Positions 1 through 6,513 of a stretch of 11,128 nucleotides of DNA are shown here, piece by piece. A program made the position numbers and the translations under genes. Location: contig JAKBJA010000004.1 of assembly GCA_021836225.1 (NCBI GenBank), positions 10,977-22,104 on the forward strand, read 5' to 3'. How positions within the stretch are numbered: the first letter of the stretch is position 1; every line of letters begins with the position of its first letter. This stretch comes from Pseudomonadota bacterium. Lineage in GTDB: Bacteria; Pseudomonadota; Gammaproteobacteria; Burkholderiales; Thiobacillaceae. Under the pieces are notes generated by a model, which ran no database searches, was not told where the DNA came from, and saw only the letters and a program-made list of their open reading frames with translations.

Positions 1-1613
1 TGGCGGCGGCTGTCGTTGCGCTGCGAGCGGGGAAAATCGTCGCGGTGAAGGGCGTCGGCGGCTATCACCTGATGTGCGATGCCACGAACGATGAAGCCAT
101 CGCCACGCTGCGTGCCCGCAAGCCGCGACCGGCCAAGCCGCTGGCGGTGATGTTCCGCGATGTCGAATCATTGGGTCGCGCGGCGCACGTCGCGCCGGAC
201 ATGGCCCATCTCCTTGCGGCCCCCGAGCGGCCCATCGTGCTGCTGCCGAAGCGCCCTGATTCGCAACTCTCCGATCTCGTCGCCCCTGGCCTCGCGGAAA
301 TCGGCTGCCTGCTGCCCTACTCGCCGCTGCACGATCTGCTGCTGAACGACTTCGGTGGCCCGCTGGTGGCCACCTCGGGCAACCTCTCCGGCGAGCCGGT
401 GCTGACCGACAGCCACGAAGCGCAAACCCGCTTGGGCCATCTCGCCGATGCCTTCCTGCACCACGATCGGCCCATCGTGCGCCCGGCAGACGACCCGGTA
501 TACCGCTTCATCGCGGGCGCCCCACGGCCGTTGCGGCTTGGACGCGGCAGCGCGCCGCTTGAATTCGAACTGCCCGCGCCGCTTGCCGAACCCGTGCTGG
601 CGCTCGGCAGCCACATGAAGAACACCGTTTGCCTTGCCTGGGACAATCGCGCCGTCGTTTCGCCACACATCGGTGAGCTCGACACGGCACGCAGCCTCGA
701 CACGCTGGCGCAGGTCGCGGCCGACCTGCAGCGCCTCTATCAGGTGCAGGCCAAGCGGCTGATCATCGATAGTCACCCCGGCTACGGATACCGTCGCTAC
801 GCCCGCGACAGCGGTCTGCCCTTATCCGAGATATGGCATCACCACGCGCACGCATCGGCGCTGGCGTGGGAGTTTCCGGCAATCCGGGAATGGATCGTGT
901 TTGCCTGGGACGGTGTCGGCCTCGGAAAAGACACCAGCCTGTGGGGCGGCGAATCCTTCACCGGCGCGCCCGGCCGCTGGCAGCATGCTGCCTCGTTGCG
1001 TCCGTTCCGGCTGCCCGGCGGCGACAAGGCCGGCCGCGAGCCGTGGCGCGCGGCAGCAGCGTTGCTATGGGAAACGGGCGAGGATGCGCCCTTTGCGCCA
1101 GCGCCGCTGCACCAGGCATGGTCGCATCGGCTCAACAGTCCGGCCAGTTCGTCGATCGGCCGCCTGTTCGATGCCGCTGCGGCCTTGAGCGGCGTGTGCA
1201 CCCACGCCAGTTTCGAAGGCGAGGGGCCGATGCGTCTGGAAGCGGTTGCCGCCAGGGCAGAAGGCCAGGTCGTGCCGCTGCCGCTGGCGCGCGATCCGCT
1301 CGGCGTGTGGCGCACCGACTGGGCGCCGCTGTTGCCGATGCTGGCCGACGGCGCGCGATCCGTCGCCGAGCGCGCAGCCGGTTTCCATCTCAGCCTCGCG
1401 CTGGCACTGGTCGAGCAGGCGGATCGGCTGCGCGAACATACCGGTTTCAAGTCAGTCGGCCTGACCGGCGGCGTGTTCCAGAACCGCCTGCTTGCCGAAA
1501 CCGCGATCGAGCGGCTTGAGGCCGCAGGTTTTGCGGTTCACCTGCCCCGGCGTATCCCGGTGAACGATGCCGGGTTAAGCTTCGGTCAGGTCATCGATTT
1601 TCTATATCAATAA
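1..1613 (+). CDS. hypF: Carbamoyltransferase HypF, [NiFe]-hydrogenase maturation (5' partial)
   Basis: HypF uses carbamoyl phosphate and ATP to make a carbamoyl-adenylate and transfers the carbamoyl group to the C-terminal Cys of HypE, the first step in making the CN ligands of [NiFe]-hydrogenase; it is cytoplasmic. The reading frame is open from position 3, so the gene begins upstream. The missing part should be the acylphosphatase domain, the zinc-finger pair and the first residues of the YrdC-like domain (full HypF is about 750 residues; about 537 are here). The YrdC-like domain starts at once with GKIVAVKGVGGYHLMCDA and runs to about position 560. The Kae1-like carbamoyltransferase domain follows, with the metal-binding HHHAH motif at 837-851 and the glycine-rich GLTGGVFQNRLL motif near 1458-1493. 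The GTG at 45 lies inside the domain and is not the true start. The stop is 4 nt before hypE, so the two are co-transcribed. Identification is secure. Confidence 0.96.
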   Translation, partial: AAAVVALRAGKIVAVKGVGGYHLMCDATNDEAIATLRARKPRPAKPLAVMFRDVESLGRAAHVAPDMAHLLAAPERPIVLLPKRPDSQLSDLVAPGLAEIGCLLPYSPLHDLLLNDFGGPLVATSGNLSGEPVLTDSHEAQTRLGHLADAFLHHDRPIVRPADDPVYRFIAGAPRPLRLGRGSAPLEFELPAPLAEPVLALGSHMKNTVCLAWDNRAVVSPHIGELDTARSLDTLAQVAADLQRLYQVQAKRLIIDSHPGYGYRRYARDSGLPLSEIWHHHAHASALAWEFPAIREWIVFAWDGVGLGKDTSLWGGESFTGAPGRWQHAASLRPFRLPGGDKAGREPWRAAAALLWETGEDAPFAPAPLHQAWSHRLNSPASSSIGRLFDAAAALSGVCTHASFEGEGPMRLEAVAARAEGQVVPLPLARDPLGVWRTDWAPLLPMLADGARSVAERAAGFHLSLALALVEQADRLREHTGFKSVGLTGGVFQNRLLAETAIERLEAAGFAVHLPRRIPVNDAGLSFGQVIDFLYQ

Positions 1614-1617
1614 GTTC

Positions 1618-2622
1618 ATGGACGACACCCTCATCCTTCTCGCGCACGGCAACGGCGGCCGCCTCATGCGCGAACTCATCACCGACATCTTTGCCCGCCA
1701 TCTCGGCAACCCGCTGCTCAACACCGACGCCGACGCCGTGGCGCTGCCGCATGTGGATGGCGACATCATGGTCACCACCGACGGCTTCACCGTCGAGCCG
1801 CTCGAGTTTCCCGGGGGCGACATCGGCTCGCTGGCGGTGCACGGCGTGGTCAACGACCTGGCGGTGGCCGGCGCCGATCCGCTCTACTTCACCCTGTCCG
1901 CGCTGATCGAGGAAGGGCTGGAAGTCGCCGCGCTCGACCGTTACATCGCCAGCTTCGCGCGGGCCGCGCGGCAGAACCACGTCGCCGTGGTGGCGGGCGA
2001 CACCAAGGTGGTGCGCCGCGGCGAAGGCAGCGGGCTGTATCTGTCGGTCACCGGCATCGGCGTCCGGCGCGCGGGCGCGCGGCTGGCGATGAACCGCATC
2101 GTGCCGGGCGACGTAGTGCTGGTATCCGGCCCGGTCGGCGATCACGGCATCGCGGTGATGCTGGCGCGCGAGCAGTTCGGCCTGTCGGGCGAGTTGCGTT
2201 CCGATTCGGCCTCGGTGCTGCCGCTGACCCGCGCCGTCCGCGACTTTCCCGATCTCAAGTTCATGCGCGACCCGACACGCGGCGGGCTCGCCACCGTCGC
2301 CCACGAGATCGCGCGCGCCAGCGGCCATAGTGTGGCGCTCGAGCAGAACGCGGTGCCGCTACGTCCGGAAGTCGTGTCGGTCTGTGAAATGCTGGGCTAC
2401 GACCCCTACTTTTTGGCGTGCGAAGGTCGCGTCGTCGCCGTCGTCGACCCCTTTGCCGCCGACGACTTGCTCGCCCGCTGGCACGCCCTGCCCGAAGGCC
2501 GCGACGCCCGCATCATCGGCCGCATCGAGACGGGAGGCGGACGCGTGATTCTGGAAACCGGCCTCGGCGGTCGCCGCATTCTGGACGAACTGGAAGATGA
2601 TCCGCTGCCGCGCATCTGCTAA
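1618..2622 (+). CDS. hypE: Carbamoyl-dehydratase HypE, [NiFe]-hydrogenase maturation
   Basis: HypE accepts the carbamoyl group from HypF on its C-terminal cysteine and dehydrates it with ATP to a thiocyanate, which the HypC-HypD complex uses to place CN on the active-site iron. The protein has 334 residues, the usual family length. Visible signatures are the N-terminal LAHGNGGRLMRELI, the PurM-like ATP-binding stretch with FPGGDIGSLAVHGVVNDLA, GDTKVVRRG, DPTRGGLATVAHE, and the diagnostic C-terminal PRIC whose last cysteine is the modified residue. ATG 1618 is chosen because it gives the family's N-terminus; the frame is closed at 1576-1578 and no better start lies between. No clear Shine-Dalgarno precedes it, which fits translational coupling to hypF 4 nt upstream. 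hypC and hypD do not lie between hypF and hypE as in some operons, and none follows, so they must be outside the window. Confidence 0.97.
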   Translation: MDDTLILLAHGNGGRLMRELITDIFARHLGNPLLNTDADAVALPHVDGDIMVTTDGFTVEPLEFPGGDIGSLAVHGVVNDLAVAGADPLYFTLSALIEEGLEVAALDRYIASFARAARQNHVAVVAGDTKVVRRGEGSGLYLSVTGIGVRRAGARLAMNRIVPGDVVLVSGPVGDHGIAVMLAREQFGLSGELRSDSASVLPLTRAVRDFPDLKFMRDPTRGGLATVAHEIARASGHSVALEQNAVPLRPEVVSVCEMLGYDPYFLACEGRVVAVVDPFAADDLLARWHALPEGRDARIIGRIETGGGRVILETGLGGRRILDELEDDPLPRIC

Positions 2623-2648
2623 ATGATGTTTAGAAGTTCAGACCTAAC

Positions 2649-2670
2649 CTGACAGGCTGGGTCAGATTTT
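2649..2670 (+). terminator. Possible weak terminator after hypE
   Basis: An inverted repeat CTGAC (2649-2653) / GTCAG (2661-2665) with a 7-nt loop is followed by A and four T, then a pyrimidine-rich stretch. It lies 26 nt after the hypE stop, where an intrinsic terminator would be expected. The 5-bp stem is short, so it may be inefficient or coincidental. Confidence 0.3.
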
Positions 2671-2904
2671 CCTCTTTATAAGTCTCAAATCGACCCTAAG
2701 CTGCCGGTCATGGCTTAGTCGCCGACCGGCTCTTGTTCGGCCAAAGGAGACGAAGGGCTTTCGATTTACTCCGTCCGCAGTGCCCTCCTAATGCAGACGG
2801 TCAACGCTCGATGTGAGGCGCGTCAGACGTCTGGTCGTCGACGCTCACCATAAGCTTCATATCCAATCGGTCGAGGCATATCGATCTGAGTACCTGCCCC
2901 CGAA
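2671..2904. other. Non-coding stretch between hypE and the pap remnant
   Basis: No convincing gene is visible here. Base composition is clearly less GC-rich than hypF/hypE. It holds a 7-bp inverted repeat GCCGGTC (2703-2709) / GACCGGC (2724-2730) with a 14-nt loop and no T-tract. Near the right edge is the phrase GTACCTGCCCCCGAAATTT (2890-2908), and just left of the stretch GGGTCAGATTTT (2659-2670). These resemble, from memory, short sequences that often flank REP-associated tyrosine transposase (RAYT) elements in betaproteobacteria. The similarity of the neighbouring pap fragment stops at the right-hand phrase, so this may be the residue of a small insertion. This is an inference; no transposase is present. 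Confidence 0.3.
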
Positions 2905-3072
2905 ATTTACTGGGCCGGCGTCGTCTATCCCGCCGCCGACGATGACGATCTCAAACCACTTGGTCGCCGCGATGTCGAACTGCGCATCGAGCAGGCCCTT
3001 GCGTAGCGAGGGCACTTTTTTATCGTAAGTGGCCTTGTCAATCTTGAAGCTGGGTTCCGTGGATTCGAACAA
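2905..3072 (-). pseudogene. pap: 5' remnant of polyphosphate:AMP phosphotransferase (PPK2 class II)
   Basis: Read on the minus strand from a TTG at 3072-3070, the translation runs LFESTEPSFKIDKATYD, KKVPSLRKGLLDAQFD and a hydrophobic strand EIVIVGGGIDDAG. This follows the order and spacing of the PPK2 class II / PAP N-terminus as I recall it (MFESAE..HKIDKATYD..VPALREALLDAQ..., then the Walker A strand NGVDGAGKGETVNLL). Only about 56 of roughly 500 codons remain. The Walker A segment is damaged: after DDAGP the Lys-Gly-Glu is missing and the text jumps to VN, then becomes unrelated and stops at 2857. A Shine-Dalgarno-like AAGGGG (minus strand, 3081-3086) sits 8 nt before the TTG, supporting this as the old start, possibly mutated from ATG. 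The family turns AMP plus polyphosphate into ADP. Its head-to-head position with phoX suggests an earlier divergent phosphate-related pair. It cannot make an active enzyme. Confidence 0.7.
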
Positions 3073-3172
3073 GCTTGCCACCCCTTCTCCGAAGTGACAT
3101 GAAAACTTAACTTCCGGGAAATAGGATCGTCGTTTAGCTCCCGAAAGCATTGTTGCAAAATAGAGACCCGCC
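3073..3172. promoter_or_regulatory. Former divergent promoter region between pap remnant and phoX
   Basis: These 100 nt separate the start of the minus-strand pap fragment from the phoX ATG and must hold the phoX promoter unless transcription reads through from hypE. The stretch is AT-richer than its surroundings. I could not assign a convincing -35/-10 pair. A sequence at 3094-3111 has one half resembling a PhoB half-site (TGTCAC, minus strand), but the second half does not match. The phoX ribosome site is weak (GAGA, 3164-3167, before CCCGCC-ATG). Confidence 0.35.
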
Positions 3173-5110
3173 ATGAAAAGAATGCTGCTCGCCACCCTTA
3201 TTCCGCTGATGTTCAGCCTCCAGGCGCAGTCTGCAGGTAGGCCAGTTTCTGTAGAGTTCACGAACACCCCTGCACCAAACACCGAACAGGAAATGGCGCA
3301 GGCCTACACACGATCCTCGGCATTAGTGACTTATTCAGATGGGCGGAAGAAATTGTTCCCCCTTTTCTACCAGACGCTCTTCCGATCCGGCGACAAGATC
3401 GGATCAGGCGAGGCCGGGCTGGTGGTGGACAGGAACGGCCACCCCGTGATGCGTACCACAGCCGACGAACAAGGTCGATTCGCGGCGGGCCCCTTCCACG
3501 CCCATGCGCCGGACGGCACTTCGTTGATCCGCAAACGGGCCGGTAATGTGGAAAAGCTGTTCCTGGTCACGAATTACGAATACCACACCGAGGCCCCGCT
3601 TGCATCGGGGACGGGCAGCATGGAACTGTATGCTCAGTTGCCAGCATCCATGAGTCTTGCGCAGCTTTCGCAAAACAAAAAGACCGGCGCGCTCAAGGCC
3701 GATACGCTGCGCAATATCGACATGAACGGTGTGGGTGGACTATGGATTCCATGCGCCGCTTCGCTCACGCCCTGGAACACACATCTGGGCGGCGAGGAGT
3801 ATGAGCCCAATGCCAAGCAGTTCGCCGACGAGCCGCTGGAGGCAATGAATCTGTTTCTCGGCACTCCGGGCAAGCTGGTTTCGGAAGGCGGCGCCAACCC
3901 ATACCGCTATGGTCATCTAATCGAGGTGGCGGTGGATGCCGGCGGCGCGACTCGCGTGCACAAGCGCTTGGCAATGGGTCGCATGGCTGCTGAGCTGGCC
4001 GATGTCATGCCCGACCAGCGCACGGCCTATATGGGCGATGACGGCCGCGACACAGTGATGTTCATGTTCATCGCCGACAAGCCCGCCGATCTGTCGGCCG
4101 GAACACTGTATGCCGCGAAATGGGAGCAGACCTCGGCTGAGGACGGCGGCGGTGCGAAGCTGATCTGGATACGCCTTGGCCATGCTGATGAACGCGAAAT
4201 CGAGGCGTTGCTCACGCGAGGCGTACGCTTCGGCGACATCTTCATGGAGGCGTCGGCAGCCGAGGTCAGGGCGAACCCGGACCAGCACAAGGATTACAAA
4301 CCCGTCTATGTGTACGAGGGACAGGCCGGCAAGCGCGTGCCGGGATCGGGGGCGAAACAGGAAGTTTCCTATCTCAAGGTGCGCGACGGCATGGAGATGG
4401 CGGCCGCCTTTCTGGAAACGCGCCGCTACGCCGCGATGTTGGGCGCGACCAGCGAATTCACCAAGATGGAAGGCGTTACGCACAATGCCGATGACCGACG
4501 GCTGTATCTGGCCATGTCGTACATCGAGGGCGGCATGGTAGACGGCCAGAACGAGGAACGACTACAGGATGACATCAAACTGAAGGGCGACCCGAAGAAC
4601 CTGGCCTGCGGCGGCGTCTATCAGGCCTATCTGATCGGCGGCCAGGAGGATAGCCAAGGCCGAGCTATCGGCAGTGACTGGGTTGCCGCCAACATAAAGC
4701 CGCTGCTACTCGGCGCGAAGAAACCCTTCGGCCAGCGCCATGGGAAATACGACAAGTGCGACACTGATCGCATCGCCAATCCGGACAACATCAAGTATGC
4801 ACCCGAGTTGCGTACGCTGTTCATCGGCGAAGACTCGGGCAATCATCTGAACAACTTCCTTTGGGCCTACAACCTCGATTCGGGCAATCCAGTACGCATT
4901 CTCTCCGCCCCGGCAGGTGGTGAACATACCGGTTTACAGTATGTGTCCGACCTCAACGGTTTCGGCTACGTCATGGGCAACATCCAGCATCCCGGCGCCG
5001 CATCCGACCTCAAAAAACATCCTCACGAGATCAAAGTCGACCTACGCAATCGCATCGACCAGCGCGGCACCGTGGGCTATCTCTCCGGGCTTCCAGCCTT
5101 CAAGCGCTAG
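3173..5110 (+). CDS. PhoX-family (DUF839) phosphatase, secreted
   Basis: A 645-residue protein of the PhoX/DUF839 family, whose characterised members are Fe/Ca-dependent periplasmic alkaline phosphatases that hydrolyse phosphate mono- and some diesters. The diagnostic block is LWIPCAASLTPWNTHLGGEE, matching the family pattern CAGG-TPW-T-L--EE, with Cys194 and Glu208/Glu209 in the positions of known metal ligands. Further family-like acidic segments are KMEGVTHNADDRRLYLA (around 431-447) and FIGEDSGNHLNNFLWAY (around 551-567). The N-terminus is a Sec-type leader (Lys-Arg, hydrophobic core 4-16, likely cleavage after AQSA); there is no twin arginine, although many PhoX proteins use Tat. ATG 3173 gives a complete leader. 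The gene ends 33 nt before a strong terminator, so it is probably its own unit. The family is secure; the true substrate is not, since DUF839 includes proteins without proven phosphatase activity. Confidence 0.88.
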   Translation: MKRMLLATLIPLMFSLQAQSAGRPVSVEFTNTPAPNTEQEMAQAYTRSSALVTYSDGRKKLFPLFYQTLFRSGDKIGSGEAGLVVDRNGHPVMRTTADEQGRFAAGPFHAHAPDGTSLIRKRAGNVEKLFLVTNYEYHTEAPLASGTGSMELYAQLPASMSLAQLSQNKKTGALKADTLRNIDMNGVGGLWIPCAASLTPWNTHLGGEEYEPNAKQFADEPLEAMNLFLGTPGKLVSEGGANPYRYGHLIEVAVDAGGATRVHKRLAMGRMAAELADVMPDQRTAYMGDDGRDTVMFMFIADKPADLSAGTLYAAKWEQTSAEDGGGAKLIWIRLGHADEREIEALLTRGVRFGDIFMEASAAEVRANPDQHKDYKPVYVYEGQAGKRVPGSGAKQEVSYLKVRDGMEMAAAFLETRRYAAMLGATSEFTKMEGVTHNADDRRLYLAMSYIEGGMVDGQNEERLQDDIKLKGDPKNLACGGVYQAYLIGGQEDSQGRAIGSDWVAANIKPLLLGAKKPFGQRHGKYDKCDTDRIANPDNIKYAPELRTLFIGEDSGNHLNNFLWAYNLDSGNPVRILSAPAGGEHTGLQYVSDLNGFGYVMGNIQHPGAASDLKKHPHEIKVDLRNRIDQRGTVGYLSGLPAFKR

Positions 5111-5142
5111 CGACACACAACAAATCCTTTATGAAAACTTGT

Positions 5143-5172
5143 GGGGGAATCCGCCGGATTCCCCCATTTTTT
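5143..5172 (+). terminator. Strong rho-independent terminator after phoX
   Basis: A perfect 10-bp stem GGGGGAATCC (5143-5152) / GGATTCCCCC (5156-5165) closes a 3-nt loop and is followed by A and six T (5167-5172). It lies 33 nt after the phoX stop and 88 nt before exbD, and separates the two transcription units. Confidence 0.93.
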
Positions 5173-5260
5173 CGTACCAGCGATCAATGCCGTGCGCGTC
5201 ATATTTTATTTATCTCCTCGTAATGTTCGCCCCCTAGAATCCTCCGACTTCAGGAAACCG
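5173..5260 (+). promoter_or_regulatory. Probable promoter region of the exbD-tonB-receptor-exbB-phoD operon, with exbD ribosome site
   Basis: These 88 nt follow the phoX terminator, so a new promoter is expected here. An AT-rich patch ATATTTTATTTAT (5201-5213) and TAATGTT (5221-5227) are candidate -10 regions, but no clear -35 accompanies either at standard spacing, which may mean an activator is needed. I see no good Fur box or full Pho box. AGGAAA at 5252-5257, 3 nt before ATG 5261, decides the exbD start. Confidence 0.45.
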
Positions 5261-5683
5261 ATGCCCCGACCCATGCTCAATTTTGACGACGAACCGCGCC
5301 GCCGTGTACACATCGAAATTATCCCGATGATCGATGTAATGATGTTCCTGCTGGTCTTTTTTGTGATGATCAGCCTTAACGTCATTCCCGTCACCGGGCT
5401 CAAGACCCACCTGCCGCAAGCCAGCCAGGCCGAACCCATGGAGATGGTCAAGCATCTGGTGATCACGCTCGCTGAAGACGGCCATCTGGAAATCGAGGGG
5501 CAGGCATATGCCATGGCGGAACTGCCTGCAGCCATTCAGGCTCAGGCCGCGGCACATCCCAAGCTCGACGTCATCATCAACGGCGACCGCAACGCGCGTA
5601 TCGACGCTCTGGTTCAGATCATGGATCGCGTCCGTGCCGAAGGCATCCGGCAGGTAGCCATCGCAGCGAAAAAGGCTTCCTGA
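5261..5683 (+). CDS. exbD: ExbD, TonB-system proton-channel subunit
   Basis: A 140-residue ExbD/TolR-family inner-membrane protein, the usual length. With ExbB it forms the proton-driven motor that energises TonB. Its layout is a short polar N-terminus, one membrane segment IIPMIDVMMFLLVFFVMISL (about 20-39) and a periplasmic domain with LVITLAEDGHLEIEGQ and VIINGDRNARIDALVQIMDRVR. With the start at ATG 5261 the essential membrane aspartate is Asp25, the same number as in E. coli ExbD. The start is supported by AGGAAA upstream. A longer frame back to GTG 5141 would run through the phoX terminator and is rejected. An internal ATG at 5273 is a possible alternative. tonB starts 2 nt after the stop, so the two are coupled. 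ExbB is not adjacent but lies beyond the receptor gene. Confidence 0.93.
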   Translation: MPRPMLNFDDEPRRRVHIEIIPMIDVMMFLLVFFVMISLNVIPVTGLKTHLPQASQAEPMEMVKHLVITLAEDGHLEIEGQAYAMAELPAAIQAQAAAHPKLDVIINGDRNARIDALVQIMDRVRAEGIRQVAIAAKKAS

Positions 5684-5685
5684 CG

Positions 5686-6480
5686 ATGTCACTGATATCC
5701 CTGCAGGCGCAGCATGCGCCAAGGACATCTTTTGCCGCGGCGCCCCGGGGCACCGGCGGTCAATCGGTCGCCGCCGGACGGGGGCTGTATGAATCGCGTG
5801 ACCTGGTCGCGCTGGTCGCCGCCGGAGTCATCGTCGTAGTCTCGGCCTATGTGGTGAACACGCTCCGTATCCAGCAACCGGCGGTGACCCCCGAGCCGGT
5901 CACGGTGCGCCTCATCGAGTTGCCGGAAACACCACCGCCGCAACCAACGCCGGTTCTCCCGCCCACCCCGCCACAGGCGAAACCGCAACCACCAGCGCCA
6001 CAGCCACCGGTGCCGCAAGTTGAAGTGACACCGCCGTTGCCAACACCGACTCCAGTCGTCGAGGTGCCGCTCCCGACGCCTACGCCGGTGATTCAATCGC
6101 CAACTCCTGTCATCGAGACGCCCACACCGGTGATTCAATCGATACCCCAACCCGTGGCCACGCCGCCGGCACCACGCAGCAACGCAGCCGCAGAGGGCGC
6201 CTACCAGGTCAAGGCGCGATCGCAGATTGCAAAAAACAAGCACTACCCGGATGAAGCCATGCAGATGGGTATGACCGGCAGTACACACGTCGTCTACGTC
6301 ATTGGCCGGGACGGCAAACTCATACGGGTCGACGTGGAACGTTCCAGCGGCCACACCCTGCTCGACCAGGCTGCGCTGCGCGCGGTACGCAAGACCCGCT
6401 TTGATCCGATTCCAGACGATGCCTGGATTCATCTGAAGGAGCAGACCTTCCGAACTCGCATCGATTTCAACATCGAGTAA
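5686..6480 (+). CDS. tonB: TonB energy transducer
   Basis: A 264-residue TonB protein that spans the periplasm to pass energy from ExbB/ExbD to the outer-membrane receptor. It has a 39-residue cytoplasmic N-terminus, a membrane anchor at about 40-59, a proline-rich spacer at about 64-165 (runs of PTPV, PPQP and PTPVIQS), and a TonB C-terminal domain at about 173-264 with HYPDEAMQMGMTGSTHVVYV, the SSGHTLLDQAAL segment and a terminal RIDFNIE strand. Two features are unusual. The N-terminal extension is longer than the roughly 12 residues of E. coli TonB, with no other in-frame ATG before the anchor. The anchor contains no histidine, whereas E. coli TonB depends on His20 there. Spacing to exbD (2 nt) and to the receptor (33 nt) implies it serves this receptor specifically. 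Confidence 0.93.
   Translation: MSLISLQAQHAPRTSFAAAPRGTGGQSVAAGRGLYESRDLVALVAAGVIVVVSAYVVNTLRIQQPAVTPEPVTVRLIELPETPPPQPTPVLPPTPPQAKPQPPAPQPPVPQVEVTPPLPTPTPVVEVPLPTPTPVIQSPTPVIETPTPVIQSIPQPVATPPAPRSNAAAEGAYQVKARSQIAKNKHYPDEAMQMGMTGSTHVVYVIGRDGKLIRVDVERSSGHTLLDQAALRAVRKTRFDPIPDDAWIHLKEQTFRTRIDFNIE
6085..6141 (+). repeat. Direct repeat in the TonB proline-rich spacer
   Basis: The 15-mer CCGGTGATTCAATCG occurs at 6085-6099 and again at 6127-6141, exactly 42 nt (14 codons) apart, encoding PVIQS twice with a related PTPVIET unit between. Such repeats in a proline-rich spacer can expand or contract and change the reach of TonB across the periplasm. Confidence 0.85.
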
Positions 6481-6513
6481 TCCACCTCAACCACTACAAC
6501 AGAAAGGCAGTAA

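Noticed and set aside
3094..3111. Pho box upstream of phoX
   Set aside because: One half (TGTCAC on the minus strand) matches a PhoB half-site but the other does not. Phosphate control is plausible but this site does not show it.
2857..3282. A full 141-residue minus-strand gene
   Set aside because: Only the middle part (2905-3072) resembles a protein family. The N-terminal third overlaps the phoX start antisense, and the end is unrelated text, so only a pap remnant is reported.
5201..5227. Fur box upstream of exbD
   Set aside because: The region is AT-rich but lacks the GATAAT-type palindromic pattern.
5141..5260. Upstream extension of exbD to a GTG at 5141 (180-residue protein)
   Set aside because: The extension runs through the phoX terminator, has no ExbD-like content, and the ATG at 5261 has a good ribosome site and gives Asp25 as in E. 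coli.
6025..6141. CRISPR-like or tandem repeat array
   Set aside because: The repeats are codon-phased, lie inside the TonB proline-rich spacer, and have no spacer-like unique units.
5689..6432. 247-residue minus-strand open frame opposite tonB
   Set aside because: Its Arg/Trp/His-rich repeats are the reverse complement of the proline-rich TonB spacer.
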